From Basidiobolus meristosporus CBS 931.73 (Eukaryota > Basidiobolomycota > Basidiobolomycetes > Basidiobolales > Basidiobolaceae): a stretch of DNA of 64,000 bases. This document shows positions 1 to 11,929 of the stretch, in pieces; position 1 is the stretch's first letter; each line of letters begins with the position of its first letter. Position numbers and translations under genes: made by a program. The DNA is taken from the NCBI GenBank assembly GCA_002104905.1, contig MCFE01000027.1, positions 124,001 through 188,000 on the forward strand, in the 5' to 3' direction. The notes below the pieces were generated by a model. The model had not been told where the DNA came from. It saw only the letters and a list, made by a program, of their open reading frames with translations, and made no database searches.

Positions 1-686
1 TTAGACCTTTGGCTAGAATGTTCAAGTTACATTAGGTTTAATCAAATCAATTAGCTTTGTGCTTAACCTATCAGTATTTCAGTGTTTTCTATCAAGTCCA
101 TAATATTAGTTAGCAGATGAATCAGCAAATCCTTATCAAACCAAAACTGATATACTAAGTAAGACCTAATTGAGTGAAGATGATGCACTCAGAGAAGTCA
201 GCAGTAACAATTTACATTAGAACATACAATTAGTCAGCAATTGATATGGCAAAATGTGTTTAAGGAGCTGTTGGAGCCTGAATAAAAATCAGCTCAGGGT
301 CAGTGAATACAATACTAGCTAGACTTTCCATTCCTCTTCAACACTTTTATCAAGACTTGTAACAACTTTCTGTAATGCTCCAGAAGCATTTCTCTCCATA
401 GCTGTCTTATTGTATTAGTATAATGGACATCAGAAAGTGTCTTGACCATTTCCTATTCTGCAGTTTTATCCTATGATAGACTTTCCTCAACATATATCTG
501 CTAATATACTGAATCTCCTGAGGTATACATCAGTAGGTTCTAATCTCACTATGAAATGATTGAATAACACGCCATAGAGCTTCTACTGCTTGCCAAGCAC
601 AACATTTCTTGGCTTCTATCAGCTGCTATACATCCTAGTCCCTGACAATCCTCCTTTGTATAAGCTAAGCCTCCCATACATTTCTC
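1..686. other. AT-rich sequence left of transposon A, no gene seen
   Basis: No reading frame of convincing length and no match by eye to the repeats further right. It could be old transposon sequence, but I see no domain or terminal repeat. It ends where the transposon terminus CCCTATGAAAAA starts at 687. Confidence 0.5.
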
Positions 687-1017
687 CCCTATGAAAAAGT
701 ATTGAAATGATCCCATCAAAAGGTCTTCACATATCTAAAGTCCCGTGACTAAGAGGCACCAATACTGTCAGGACACAGTCTAGAGACCATTGAACAGTAA
801 TTGCACCCTGGATTTCACAAAAAACTTGGTCAAAATGTTTCATCATAACAATGTATAAGTAGCTTTTCATTAGTTCCCTGCCAATTTGCTCACTCTTTGA
901 TCCCAGACACTCAATTGCCTCCTACATTTGTGTGCATTGATTGACTATTGCCTCTTTTTCAAATTTCTTACTACTTGACTCAACTGTTGCTCTTACTTTT
1001 CATGCATACAAATTGAT

Positions 1018-2876
1018 TTATTTCCGTAGAAACTTCAGTTGTACATCAATTGCCAATTGTATTGGCCTATGCAAGTCCCTATACACTACACTAACATTAA
1101 GACCAACCCCGCACTCAAAAAGTAACTCCATTAAGATTCCCCACTCAATAAGTGTTTCTGCTGTAACACTCTGGTTCCACAACTCTGGCAGGAATGCAAC
1201 AGCTTTGTGCCACAGTTCATTCACTGGTTCCCACACATCCTGGTCTTCAGCTGGTGCTGCAAGGTCTAGCACCGCATCTGCCAGTCTTTGCAGTAAATCC
1301 TTGCAATATTCCAGTGTGTTTTCTTGAGCACTGCTCTTGAAGAAGTGCTGCAACCACTTAGTGTGCTAATTAATGCTCCAAAGTTCCACTGAAGGTATTG
1401 TGATAGTTGTTCAAGCTTGTAATATTGTAGCCTTATCTGTCAGTGGGATCTCCACTCTGTCAGCAATGGACAATGTGGAGGCTGTGGTAGACAAGTTGTC
1501 TTTTCAGCAAACTCATCTACCTTGCAAGAGTGTGGCTCAACTGGCTGCGCTTCCAACTCTTGTGAGAACAGCTGTTTTCTTGTTGGTAATTCTTCTTGGC
1601 TATGATGGGATTCAGTCTGTTCTGGGCTTGCATAGTCAACTGGCAACACCTGCAGTTTTTTTTGCTTGCCTCCCTGTCTCAGGCTTGGGAAGACACTTTT
1701 CCCTATACCTTTTCCTTTATCACCACTAAGTCTTTCACTGCTACTTTGTCTGAGTGCTTCTTGTACAGAACTATGTTCTCTCCTGGATAAATTCTGCTCT
1801 GGCGCATCTGTTTTGGCCTGCCTGTTTCTTGCTGCCACTCTTCTGGCAACCTGACATTTCTTTTCCCCTTGTTTTGGGCTCTCAAATATAGTTGTGACAG
1901 GCGCCTGTAAAAGCAGCTGGTTTTTATCACTGCCAGGTCCTTCACTGCTACTTTGACTGGGTGCTTCTTGAGTGGTGCTGCACTTTTTCCTTGATAAATG
2001 TTGTGCAGGTTCATCCATGTCTGCTTGCTTGTCCCTACTTGTCACTCTTCCAGCTACCTGACATCTCTTTGATGCTTTTGTGGAGCTTTCAGCCCTGCAT
2101 GTAACAGGCTCTTGAGGAAGCCACCGGTTTTTAGCCATGGCACCCTTGTTCTTCTGCCTTTGATAGTTTCTGCTACTCTTAAGATACTTTCTTGGCACAC
2201 CAATGCTGGCCAAAAATCCATTTGCCTGTTTGAATCCAGGATAATGCTCATGGACCAAGTGAAGTGCATTTTGCTTGGCCTTGAGTTTCCTGATAATCCC
2301 ATGGTATGCCAGCCTTAAGGTGATGGCATGCTAGACTTTTGACGGACTCTTGTATATTAGCCTACTCTTCATTATTGCACTCAACAGCTTCATGGATCTT
2401 CAATGACTTTTAATTTTTAGGCACTGATATAAACACCATGTTGTCTCCCTCCCATGCTGTGATAAGTTTTTCTGTGTGCTTTATCTTTGGGCACTGTTGT
2501 TGTGTGCTAAAGACTGTACAGTATTCCTCTGCTGTGACATTGGGAAATGGCTCAATTCTTGGCTGTGACCTTGAGCTACTTGAGTCCTTCTTTGCAGCAA
2601 AGATACTACTTTCTCTACCTTAAATAATGATTGCTCTACACATATTATCCACTCATCCTGTTACTGGACAATTTCCTGATTTCTCTGGGCCATTGCATCT
2701 ATCCTATCAGTCACTGCCCATAATTGCTTCATTAATGCTTTGGTATGAGCTGACAACATACTTGCTAATATTGGTGGTGGTGATGTTATCACAGACACTT
2801 GCTGGTCTTCATCTGAGGGTACTGTGTTTGCTATATTCTCATCTGCCTGAGCATAACAGTCAGCTTGTGGCTCCAC
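1018..2876 (-). pseudogene. second ORF of transposon A, degenerate
   Basis: Open stretches at 2661-2876, 1440-2258 and 1018-1353 on the minus strand are colinear with the ORF in copy B at 9541-11306 on the plus strand. Shared stretches include SPPPILASMLSA, QRQKNKGAMAK and HFFKSSAQ. The product is rich in Lys, Gln, Ser and Arg and contains an internally repeated SRREHSS/LSRKK-like segment. I recognise no known domain. It is transcribed divergently from the transposase. Frame breaks between the open stretches mark it as a pseudogene. Confidence 0.6.
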
Positions 2877-3307
2877 AGAAGTTCTTCATTGCGTACTTGA
2901 CTGAGAGCCTGAGGAGTCCGCATTATTACCTTCAATGGGCACACTATCCACAGGGCCTTTTTTGGATGTAGCCCTGCTTGTTGCACTGAATGTCAAAGTA
3001 AGCTGTTGTCCAACTGTTCCTCTGTTGCCATCAGTGTTGAGGTTTGGTTGGGATCCAGACAATTTTGCTTTAATTTATGGTGGCATAAATATGGAAGCAA
3101 GTCAAACCAAAGGGGAAATAGTGTTACATATACTTGTATATGTGGTGCTGCAACTTTATTTATCATGCTTACTATGGCAGGTTGTCATTGAATCTTACAT
3201 TGATGTAGATGCAAAGTCTCAAATACAAGACTGTCTTAAGTTCACATGAATATTGACCAAAAGGTGATATAATAGCATTACATTGTTGAAGGTCAAACTG
3301 TTTGCCC

Positions 3308-5957
3308 CATGGACAAGGCTACTTTGACTCAACACCATAAGAGAAGTGAAAAAAGACCATGTGGCTATTGTGGCAAGCCTCTCAGCCAAGAAGCACACAG
3401 ACAGTATAGGTGGTATTACAAGGAGCATTGCCTGTGTTTTGCCACCCAAGTGATATTTGACCATTAATTGGTACTATTGTACCAACATTATCTTGCTGGC
3501 CAGTTGATACTTCAGCATTGGCACCTGGCCATCTTTGTCACCTTAAGCAAACTGAGTCAGGTGATCTTGTGATGCCTTTATGCTCACCTCAGCCTTCTCA
3601 ATATGGCATGCAGAGTGATAGCTCTCACAAAGAAGGTTCACTGATGGATTTGGAGCATATCTCCTGTAACAACAGCTCCACATATGAGCCCAGTCAAATC
3701 CCTATATGCAATGAGACAACACTGGTTGAAACAAATGTCAAGGATACTTTATGGAGCCAAGCAAGCCCAGTAGTCCATCTACTGGTGAAGGATGTAATGT
3801 TGTGGCTAGAGAAGTGATGTGTTTCTACTAATATCAGTAATGGGGGCTTTGAGGATTTATTACTACCTCTTGCAAAAATCATACCGGGATGCAACTTACC
3901 ATGTACATGGTACAAGTGGACAGCTGTCATGCAGCTCGCAACATATTATCCAGAGACTGTCCAGATTCCAGTATGTGTTAACAGTTGCATGGCATTCACA
4001 TCCAAAAATGCTACCATTGCAACATGTCCAAATTGTCAGAAATCCACCACCATTGAGGGAAAACATTGTTCACACTCCGGATATATTCTGGTCATACCCT
4101 GTCTGAGAAACCTGATGCAGTCCAACAAATATTGCAAAGCTGTAGAGTACCTCTCTCAGTATCAATCAGGTGCAAACATATCTGACATATTCAATGGCAA
4201 ACATTACAAACAGCTAAGAAGCTGAGGCACAATCTTAATTTTGTTGATACACACACTAAACCAACAGGTTCAGTAATCTTTATTTATATTTATCTGATCA
4301 AGTGGAATTAGTAAATGTCAAGGGACTGGACTAATTGAAATCTGTTGGGGTGTTGATAGGTGCATAAGATAAGTAAAAAAAATTGCATCATTAATCAGTT
4401 GATGTCTTGGCAATTACTAAGTGGTTGGGTAGATCTCAGAAGACTAATTCTTTGGAAAGGCTTGGCAGATCAATAGAGGACATAATGAACACTTGAGAAT
4501 TGATCAGATGTGACAGCTAAAAATAGATTCCAAGAAGTGAAAAAATAAATCATAACTGGGATTAGTTATGTTTGGATTAGGGAAAATCAGTTAGGGTACT
4601 AGATTTCTAATGGAGTGAAATTGACTAAGTTTTAAATGTTGATGCACAACAGCCAGAATATGGAATCAATTGAAAACTGGAGATACTTAAGATACAGGGT
4701 ATCTGTTGGAGCAAAAGCTTTGCACTGAGAGCAATGCATTTGCTTTTCAACAATATCCCTATACTGATGACCAAGTTGTACATGGGGCATTTCAAGTTAA
4801 ATAAGCCCTTTGAGATACTGGAGAAATTTGAAAGAATTGGCAAGATATTACAGAGTATCTGCTACCCTAGGTACTTCTCACAGGCTCCAATTAATATTCA
4901 TTAGCATATGCAACAATAAAATGCAATGACTGGATGAACTGGATATGTATTTTTCCAAGTAGTGTTCTATAGCCATTCCTACTAAGAGTACATTGGAAGC
5001 ATTGGGAGTCATATGTGGGCATTGTAGGAATATTCATCCAGAAGCGGATCACCAATGCCAACTTGACGCATCTACAGCTGTTGTGTGAGGAGTTTGTGAC
5101 AGGATTTAAGCGGCTATACTACAAACATAAAGCTGAATGTGTAGATCTCTGCTGCTACAGTATTCATTCTTGACTCCATCTTGCATGGTGTGTGCAGAAT
5201 ATTGGGCCTTGCTTCACCTGTTGAGAGTTTCCTATAAAGCGTATGTGTGGAGAGATAGGAGGACAAGTCAAGTTGCAGGTACTACCATATCCTAATCTCA
5301 TCAAGAATATTACCTTCAAGTCCATCATGGATGTGATGCTGTCATGGATGTAATGAGTTGGCACATGGAGGTCAGCCAGGAAGAGTTGGAAAATACTGAG
5401 GACAAATGTGCACATGGAGACACCTATGCCTATGACATTAAGAGCTAAGCAGCCCCAATGTGTGTGTAATTAGTTAAGTAATGCAGAGTTGGGTTGGGTG
5501 CAACAAGCAGCTAGTTTTTATCAGGAAAACTCTACCAAGCTATGCCAAATTTGTCATGGTCACAAGCCAATTTCTACACCATTTAATATGGAATTCACAC
5601 AAACAAAATCCAGAGTGCACCTATAAGGGGGACTAGAGTCCAGCAGGGAGAAGGGATATATTGGCTCAGTACCAAGAAGCTTGTTGCGGATATTCAGGAG
5701 GTATTCATGGCCAAAGTGGCAACAACCAAGCATATGTTTGCAAGATGTATATGTTACCAGCAGTACAAGGTATATGGCACTTTGTAAGTATCATACTAAA
5801 AAGTCATAAAGTTGAGGTGATAGAAGTATGTCAATTGTGGCAGGTGTGTGCATTTGTAGAGGTAGGTAAGCAGGAGGCCATAGTTTTTCTGATTCAAACT
5901 ATATGTGGAATACCTAAGGTAGAAAAAGGAATACCACTTGATAAATTGGTACAGTAA
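3308..5957 (+). pseudogene. tnp2-like transposase of copy A, broken
   Basis: Homologous to the transposase of copy B but interrupted. The N-terminal Cys-rich part (RPCGYCGKPLSQEA) at about 3320-3400 is followed by an in-frame stop near 3465. Open frames continue at 3518-3817 and 3929-4225. The block encoding the conserved DGF region in copy B is missing here: 4224 to about 4640 holds unrelated sequence. The 3' half resumes near 4650 and runs in several frames to 5957 (for example 5661-5957, matching 6743-7015 of copy B). Not functional. Confidence 0.65.
4224..4640. other. unrelated block replacing part of transposase in copy A
   Basis: Copy B has about 330 bp of transposase coding sequence at the equivalent position (about 8033-8360). 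Copy A instead has about 415 bp of AT-rich sequence with no visible homology to it. I see no terminal repeats or target duplication, so I cannot say whether it is an insertion with deletion or a gene-conversion scar. Confidence 0.5.
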
Positions 5958-6132
5958 CATTATACAGAGCCAGCTGTAGGCCATCATACTGCCAATATAG
6001 TGCCATCAGAGTCTTGCTATGAGGCCATTGCATTACCACTTGGTAAATTGGTACAGTAACATTATACAGAACCAGCGGTAGGCCGTCATACTGTCAGTAT
6101 AATGCCATCAGAGTCTTGCTCTGAGGCCATCA
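5931..6132 (+). repeat. 101-bp tandem duplication near 3' end of copy A
   Basis: Two consecutive units (5931-6031 and 6032-6132) both begin at TACCACTTG and run through the GCCATCAGAGTCTTGCT motif to GAGGCCAT. Copy B (about 6575-6680) and copy C have one unit only, so the duplication arose in copy A. Confidence 0.75.
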
Positions 6133-6742
6133 AAATACCATCAAGTTTCTTGTTATATAAGGCAATTGGATGTCCTGGCTGACTGGATTTACTTAAAATA
6201 GTTATAGAGTGCTGAAAGACTGCAACAATACCATGCAAACATTGTTATAGCACCAATTAAATCTTGTCAAGTTTACCCTATGAAAAATAATTTGGTCCCA
6301 TGGATGGTTCCATTCTGGATCAGCCATCAAGATCCCATTTAGAGACCATCATAATAACAGCAGCTTGGAATTAGTGACCCTCCTAACAATCTTATAACAA
6401 GATCATGATGGTGCTTTGCTAATTTTACAGCCAAATAAAGGGTAATATTTTATTGATGCTGTAACAATATTTGCATGGTATTATTGCGGTCTTTCAGCAC
6501 TCTATAACTATTTTAAGTAAATCCAGTCAGCCAGGACATCCAATTGCCTTATATGACAAGAAACATGATGGTATTTTGATGGCCTCCAAGCAAGACTCTG
6601 ACGGCATTATACTGACAGTATGACGGCCTACCACTGGTTCTGTATAATGTTACTGTACCAATTTACCAAGTGGTATTTCCTTTTTCTACCTCCCCTTGTG
6701 CACTTCATATATTCCACTGTAGAATCACCTTTCTTTACTTGC

Positions 6743-7970
6743 TTACCCACCACTACCTTGGGTATTCCACATATAGTTCAAATCAAAAAAAACTATGGCC
6801 TCCTGCTTACTAACCTCTACAAATGTGCACACCAGCTGCAATTGACATACTTCTATCACCTCAACTTTACGGCTTTTTAGTGTGATACTTGCAAAGTGCC
6901 ATATACCTTGTACTGCTGGTAACATATACATCTTGCAAACATATGCTTGGTTGTTGCCACTTTGGCCATGAATACCTCCTGAATATCCGCAAAGAGCTTC
7001 TTGGTACTGAGCCAATATATCCCTTCTCCCTGCTGGATTCTAGTTCCCCTTGTAGGTGCGCTCTGGATTTTGTTTGTGTGAGTTCCATATTCAATGGTGT
7101 AGAAGTTGGCTTGTGACCATGACAAATTTGGCATAGCTTGGTAGAGTTTTCCTGATAAAAACTAGCTGCTTGTTGCACCCAACCCAACTCTGCATTACTT
7201 AACTAATTACACACACATTGGGGCTGCTTAGCTCTTAATGTCATAGGCATAGGTGTCTCCATGTGCACATTTGTCCTCAGTATTTTCCAACTCTTCCTGG
7301 CTGACCTCCATGTGCCAACTCATTACATCCATGACAGCATCACATCCATGATGGACTTGAAGATAATATTCTTGATGAGAATGGGATTTGTTAGTACCTG
7401 CAACTTAACTCATCTTCCTATCTCCCCACACATCCGCTCCATAGGAAACTCCCAAAAGGTGAAGCAAGGCCCAATATTCTCCACAAACCATGCAAGATGG
7501 AGCAGTGACTGGATACAGTAGCAGCAGAGATCTACATGTTCAGCCTTATGTTTGTAGTATAGCCACTCAAATCCTGTTACAATCTCCTCACACAACAGCT
7601 GTAGATGCGTCAAGTTGGCATTGGTGATCTGCTTCTGGATAAATATTCCTACAATGTCCACATATGACACCCAATGCTTCCAATGTGCTCTTGGTAGGAA
7701 TGGCTATAGAACACCACTTGAATAAATGCATATCCAGTTCATCCAGTCATTGCATTTTTATTGTTGCATATGCGTATGAATACTAACTGGAGCCTGTGAG
7801 AAGTACCTTGGGTAGCAGATACTCTGAAATATCTTGCCAATTCTTTCAAATTTCTTCAGTATCTCAAAGGGCTTATTTAACTTGAAATGCCCCATGTACA
7901 ACTTGGTCATCGGTATAGGGATATAGTTGAAAAGCAAATGCATTGCTCTCAGTGGAAAGCTTTTGCTCCA
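6743..7970 (-). pseudogene. degenerate C-terminal half of copy B transposase
   Basis: Open pieces at 7410-7670, 6867-7187 and 6743-7015 lie downstream of the stop at 8033 in the transposase direction and match copy A (5040-5960) and copy C (11930-12540). For example, GNNQAYVCKMYMLP at 6743-7015 occurs in copy A too. The frames are shifted relative to each other by stops and indels, so this is a decayed coding region. Confidence 0.6.
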
Positions 7971-8032
7971 ACAGATACCCTGTATCTTAAGTATCTCCAG
8001 TTTTCAATTGATTCCATATTCTGGCCAATGGC

Positions 8033-9247
8033 TTATAGCTTGTCAACTTCAATGCAGATTACAATATGTGCTTTTACATGATGGCCATTAACCATAATTG
8101 CACTGGAAAGCTTGCAAAATTCTTCCAGCAATGGATACAGGTAGCTATCCAGGTCGGACAGTGACTTAGGACCAGATACCGGTGCAACTACCATTGGATT
8201 ATTGCTCTGATACCGTATGATGGGCAGCAGATTCAGATTGATAAGAATCAGTGGTGAGCAGGATTTGCTGGTAGAGTACTTGTTTAATGAGAATCCATCT
8301 AGTGCTAAAACAAAGGCATGGTCATACATACCTTCAAAGTAGCCCTTGCTTCTTAGCGGTTTGTAGTGTTTGCCATTGAATATATCAGATATGTTTGTGC
8401 CTGATTGATACTGAGTGCGGTACTGTATAGCTTTGCAATATTTGTTGGACTGCATCAGCTTCCTCAGACAGGGTATGACCGGAATATATCCGGAGTGTGA
8501 ACAATGTTCTCCCTCAATGGTGGTAGATTCCTGACTAGTTGGACACATTGCAATGATAGCATTTTTGGATGTGAATGCCATGCAGCTGTTAACACATGCT
8601 GGAATCTGGACAGTCTCTGGATCATATGTTGCCAGCCGCATGACAGCTGTCCACTTGTACCATGTACATGGTAATTTGCATCCTGGTATGATTTTGGCAA
8701 GAGGTAGTAATAAATCCTCAAAGCACCCATTACTAATATTAGTGGATATGCACCACTTCTCTAGCCACAACATTACATCATTCACCAGTAGATGGTTTAC
8801 TGGGCTCACTTGGCTCCATAAAGTATCCTTGGCATTTGTTTCAACAGGTGTTGTCTCATTGCATATAGGGATTTGACTGGGCTCATACATGGTACTGCTG
8901 CTAGGGGAGATAGGCTCAAAATCCATCAGTGAACCTTCTTTGTCAGGGCTATCACTCTGTGTGCCATATTCAGAAGGCTGAGGTGAGCCTAAAGGTGTCA
9001 CAAACTCACCTGACTCAGTTTGCGCAAGGTGACAAAGATGGCCAGGTACCAATATAGAAGTATTAACTGACTGGCGAGATAATGTTGGTAAAGTAGTGAC
9101 CAATGAATTGTCAAATATGACTTGGGTTGCCAAACACTGGCTGTGCTCCTTATAATACTTCATATACTGTCTGCATGCTTCATTGCTGAGAGGCTTGCCA
9201 CAACAGCTACATGGTCTTTTTCCTCTTCTCTTACAGTGTTGAGTCAA
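8033..9247 (-). CDS. tnp2-like transposase, N-terminal and central part (copy B)
   Basis: Open frame of 404 codons; the frame is also open upstream through a CPKDKTNLTQH segment, so the true initiator may lie in an upstream exon. Residues near the start carry a Cys-rich motif (CSCCGKPL), probably a DNA-binding zinc finger. Towards the C-terminus VLALDGFSLNKYS, then PLILINLNLLP and GPKSLSDLDSYLYPLLEEF are the signature of the tnp2 transposase family (CACTA/Plavaka): Asp-Gly-Phe, then an L-P turn, then G-P-K. The frame stops at 8033, well before the family's normal end, and homologous sequence continues in broken frames to about 6743. The gene is therefore truncated, probably not active. The role would be cut-and-paste transposition of these elements. 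Confidence 0.65.
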   Translation of the reverse strand: MTQHCKRRGKRPCSCCGKPLSNEACRQYMKYYKEHSQCLATQVIFDNSLVTTLPTLSRQSVNTSILVPGHLCHLAQTESGEFVTPLGSPQPSEYGTQSDSPDKEGSLMDFEPISPSSSTMYEPSQIPICNETTPVETNAKDTLWSQVSPVNHLLVNDVMLWLEKWCISTNISNGCFEDLLLPLAKIIPGCKLPCTWYKWTAVMRLATYDPETVQIPACVNSCMAFTSKNAIIAMCPTSQESTTIEGEHCSHSGYIPVIPCLRKLMQSNKYCKAIQYRTQYQSGTNISDIFNGKHYKPLRSKGYFEGMYDHAFVLALDGFSLNKYSTSKSCSPLILINLNLLPIIRYQSNNPMVVAPVSGPKSLSDLDSYLYPLLEEFCKLSSAIMVNGHHVKAHIVICIEVDKL

Positions 9248-9540
9248 ATTAGTCTTGTCCTTGGGGCAAACAGTTTGACCTTCAACAATGTAATGCTATT
9301 ATATCACTTTTTGGTCAATACTCATGTGAACTTAAGACAGTCTTGTACTTGACACATTGCACATACATGAATGTAAGATTCAATGATGACCTGCCATAGT
9401 AAGCACTATAAATAAAGTTGTAGCACCATGTATACAAGTATATGTAACACTATCTCCCCTTTAGTTTGACTCACTTCCATTTATATGCCACCAAAAAAAT
9501 AAAGAAAAGTCATCTAGTTCTCAACTAAACCCCACAGCTG

Positions 9541-11306
9541 ATGGCAGCAGGTAGGGTTGAGAGAACCTTTGTGGAGCCACAAGCTGACCATTATGCTCAG
9601 GCAGATGAGAATGTAGCAAATGCAGTACCCTCAGCTGAAGATCAGCAAGTGGCCATGATATCATCACCACCACCCATATTAGCAAGTATGTTGTCAGCTT
9701 GTACCAAAGCATTAATGAAGCAATGAGGTGCAGTGGCTAATAGTATAGATGCAATGGCCCAGAGAAGTCAGGAAATAGGCCAGAAATAGGATGAGCAGAT
9801 AATATGTTTAGAGTAATCAATATCCAGGTAGAGATAGCAGTATCTTTGCAGCAAAGAAGGAACTCAAGTAGCTCAATGTCACAGCCAAGAGTTGAGCCAT
9901 TTCCCATTGTAACAGCAGAAAACACCGTACAGTCTTTGGAGCACAACAATGGTTCCCAAAGATAAAGCCCACAAAAAAACCTATTACAGCATGGGAGGGA
10001 GACAATATGGTGTTTATACTAAAGTCAAAAAAATCAAAAGACATTGAAGATCTGTGAAGCCATTGAGTGCAATAATGAAGAGTGGGCTAATATACAAGAG
10101 GCTGTCAGAAGCCTGGCATGCCATCACCTTAAGGCCAGCATGCCATGGGACCATCAGGAACTCAAGGGCAAGCAGAATGCACTAGACTTGTTCCATGAGC
10201 ATTATCTTAGATTCAAGCAGGCAAATGGATTTTGGGCCAGCATTGGTATGCTAAGAAAGTATCTTAAGAATAGCAGAAACAATCAAAGGCAGAAGAACAA
10301 GGGTGCCATGGCTAAAAGCCAGTGGCTCCGTCAAGAGCCCAGTACAAGCAGGGCTGAAAGCTCCAGACAAGTGTCAAAGAGATATCAGGCAGCTGGAAGA
10401 GTGCCAATTAGGGACAAGCAGGCTGACACAGATGCACCAGCACAACATTTATCCAGGAAAAGTGTAGTACAACTCATGAAGCACCCAGTCAAAGTAGCAG
10501 CAAAGCACCTGGCAGTGATAAAAACCAGCCGCTTTTACAGGAGCCTGTCACAACTATGTTTGAGAGCTCAAAACAAGCTGAAAAGAAACATCAGGTTACC
10601 AGAAGAGTGCCAGCAAGGGACAAGCAGGCCAAAACAAATGTGTCAGAGCAGAATTTATCCAGGAGAGAACATAGTTCTGTACAAGAAGCATGCAACAAAG
10701 TGGCAGTGAAAGACCTGGCAGTGATAAAGAAAAAGATAAAGGGAAAAATGTCTACCCAAGCCTGAGACAGGGAGGCATGCAAAGAAACTGAAGTTCTTGC
10801 CAATTAATGCTGCAAGCCAGGAACAGACTGAATCCCATCATAGCCAAGAAGAATTAGCAACAAGAAAACAGCTGTTCTTACAAGAGTTGGAAGTGCAGCC
10901 AGTTCAGCTACACTCCAGCAAAGTAGATGAGTTTGCTGAAAAAGGCAATTTGTCTGGCACAGCATCCACAGCCTCCATTGTTGACAGCGTGGAGATCCCA
11001 CTGACAGACAAGGCTGCAACATCAAGAGCTCAAAAGACTATCACAATGCCTTCAGTGGAGTTTTGGAACATTAATTGGCACACTAAGAGGTTGCAGCACT
11101 TCTTCAAGAGCAGTGCTCAAGATAACACACTGGAAAATTGCAAGGATTTATTGCAAAGACTGGAAGATGCGGAGCTAGACCTTGCAGTGCTGGCTGAAGA
11201 CCAAGATGTGTGGGAACCAGTGAATGAACAGTGGCATAAAGCCCTTGGGTTCCCGCCAAAGTTGTGGAGCCAGAGCAATATAGCAGAAATACTTATTGAG
11301 TGGTGA
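9541..11306 (+). pseudogene. second ORF of transposon copy B
   Basis: Three open segments (9541-9726, 10044-10709, 10797-11306) are colinear with the second ORF in copy A. The first ends at a TGA where copy A reads through. The middle one is the longest (221 codons), includes FKQANGFWASIGMLRKYLK and is followed by basic repeats. The last contains HFFKSSAQDNTLE. No known domain recognised. CACTA-type elements often carry a second protein that helps transposition; whether this one does is inference. Confidence 0.55.
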
Positions 11307-11929
11307 ATTTTAATGGAATTACTTGTTGAGTGCAGGGTTGGGCTTAATGTTAGTGTAGAGTATAGGGACTTGTATAGGTCAATACAATTGGCAATTGAGG
11401 TACAACTAAAGTTTCAACAGAAATAAATCAATTTGTATGCATGAAAAGTCAGAGAAACAGTTGAGTCAGGAAGTAAGGAGTGTGAACAAGAGGTAATAGC
11501 CAAGCAGTTTGCAGGAATGTAGGAGGCAATAGAGTGTCCAGGATCAGAAAGTGAGCAAATTGGCAGGGAACCAATCAAAAGCCACTTATAAATCATTGTG
11601 ATGAAAAATCTTGACTAAGTTTTTTGTGAAATCTGGGGTGCAATTGTTTTTCAAAGGTCTCTGGACGGTGTCTTCATGAGATCAGTACCTCTTAGTCATG
11701 GAACTTTCACTTTGTGACAGCCTTCTGACAGGATCATCTCAATAATTTTTCATAGGGTTTATCCCTATATTTGGTTGTAAAATTAGCAAAACACTGTCAT
11801 GATCCCATCAAAAGATTGTTAGGAGGGTCACTAATTCCAAGCTGCTGGTATTATGATGGTCTCTAAATGCAATCCTGATGGCTGATCTGGATTGGATCCA
11901 CCTGCAGGACCAAATTATTTCTCATAGGG

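Larger units (their letters stand above)
6276..11757 (-). mobile_element. tnp2/Plavaka-like DNA transposon, copy B, nested in A
   Basis: A 5482-bp element whose ends both read CCCTATGAAAAAT outward (from 6276 rightwards and, on the minus strand, from 11757). It is flanked by a direct TTTA repeat (6272-6275 and 11758-11761), the expected mark of insertion. The transposase reads leftwards (8033-9247 and degenerate remainder), the second ORF rightwards (9541-11306). It is inserted in reverse orientation about 170 bp from the 3' end of copy A, so the two copies form a long imperfect palindrome. In a 150-bp stretch compared by eye (4660-4810 against 7855-8005) I counted about three differences. 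The short target repeat fits CACTA-type elements, which usually duplicate 2-4 bp. Confidence 0.8.
687..11929 (+). mobile_element. tnp2/Plavaka-like DNA transposon, copy A (split by copy B)
   Basis: Copy A starts at 687 with CCCTATGAAAAA. It runs to 6275, is interrupted by copy B (6276-11757) and resumes at 11762, ending at 11929 with TCATAGGG, the inverse of the start. The resumed 168 bp is homologous to the 3' end of copy B (6276-6441 read in reverse) and of copy C (13172-13339), which shows that A continues across B. A carries a transposase reading rightwards (about 3308-5957) and a second ORF reading leftwards (about 1018-2876). Both are broken by stops, so A is a dead copy. No target duplication is visible at its outer ends. 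The CACTA/tnp2 assignment rests on the transposase motifs best seen in copy B. Confidence 0.75.

Noticed and set aside
6276-6441. 166-bp long terminal inverted repeats of copy B (6276-6441 with 11763-11929)
   Set aside because: At first they look like long TIRs. But 11757 itself is a terminus (CCCTATGAAAAAT inverted) with TTTA duplication to 6272-6275, so 11763-11929 is the displaced 3' end of copy A.
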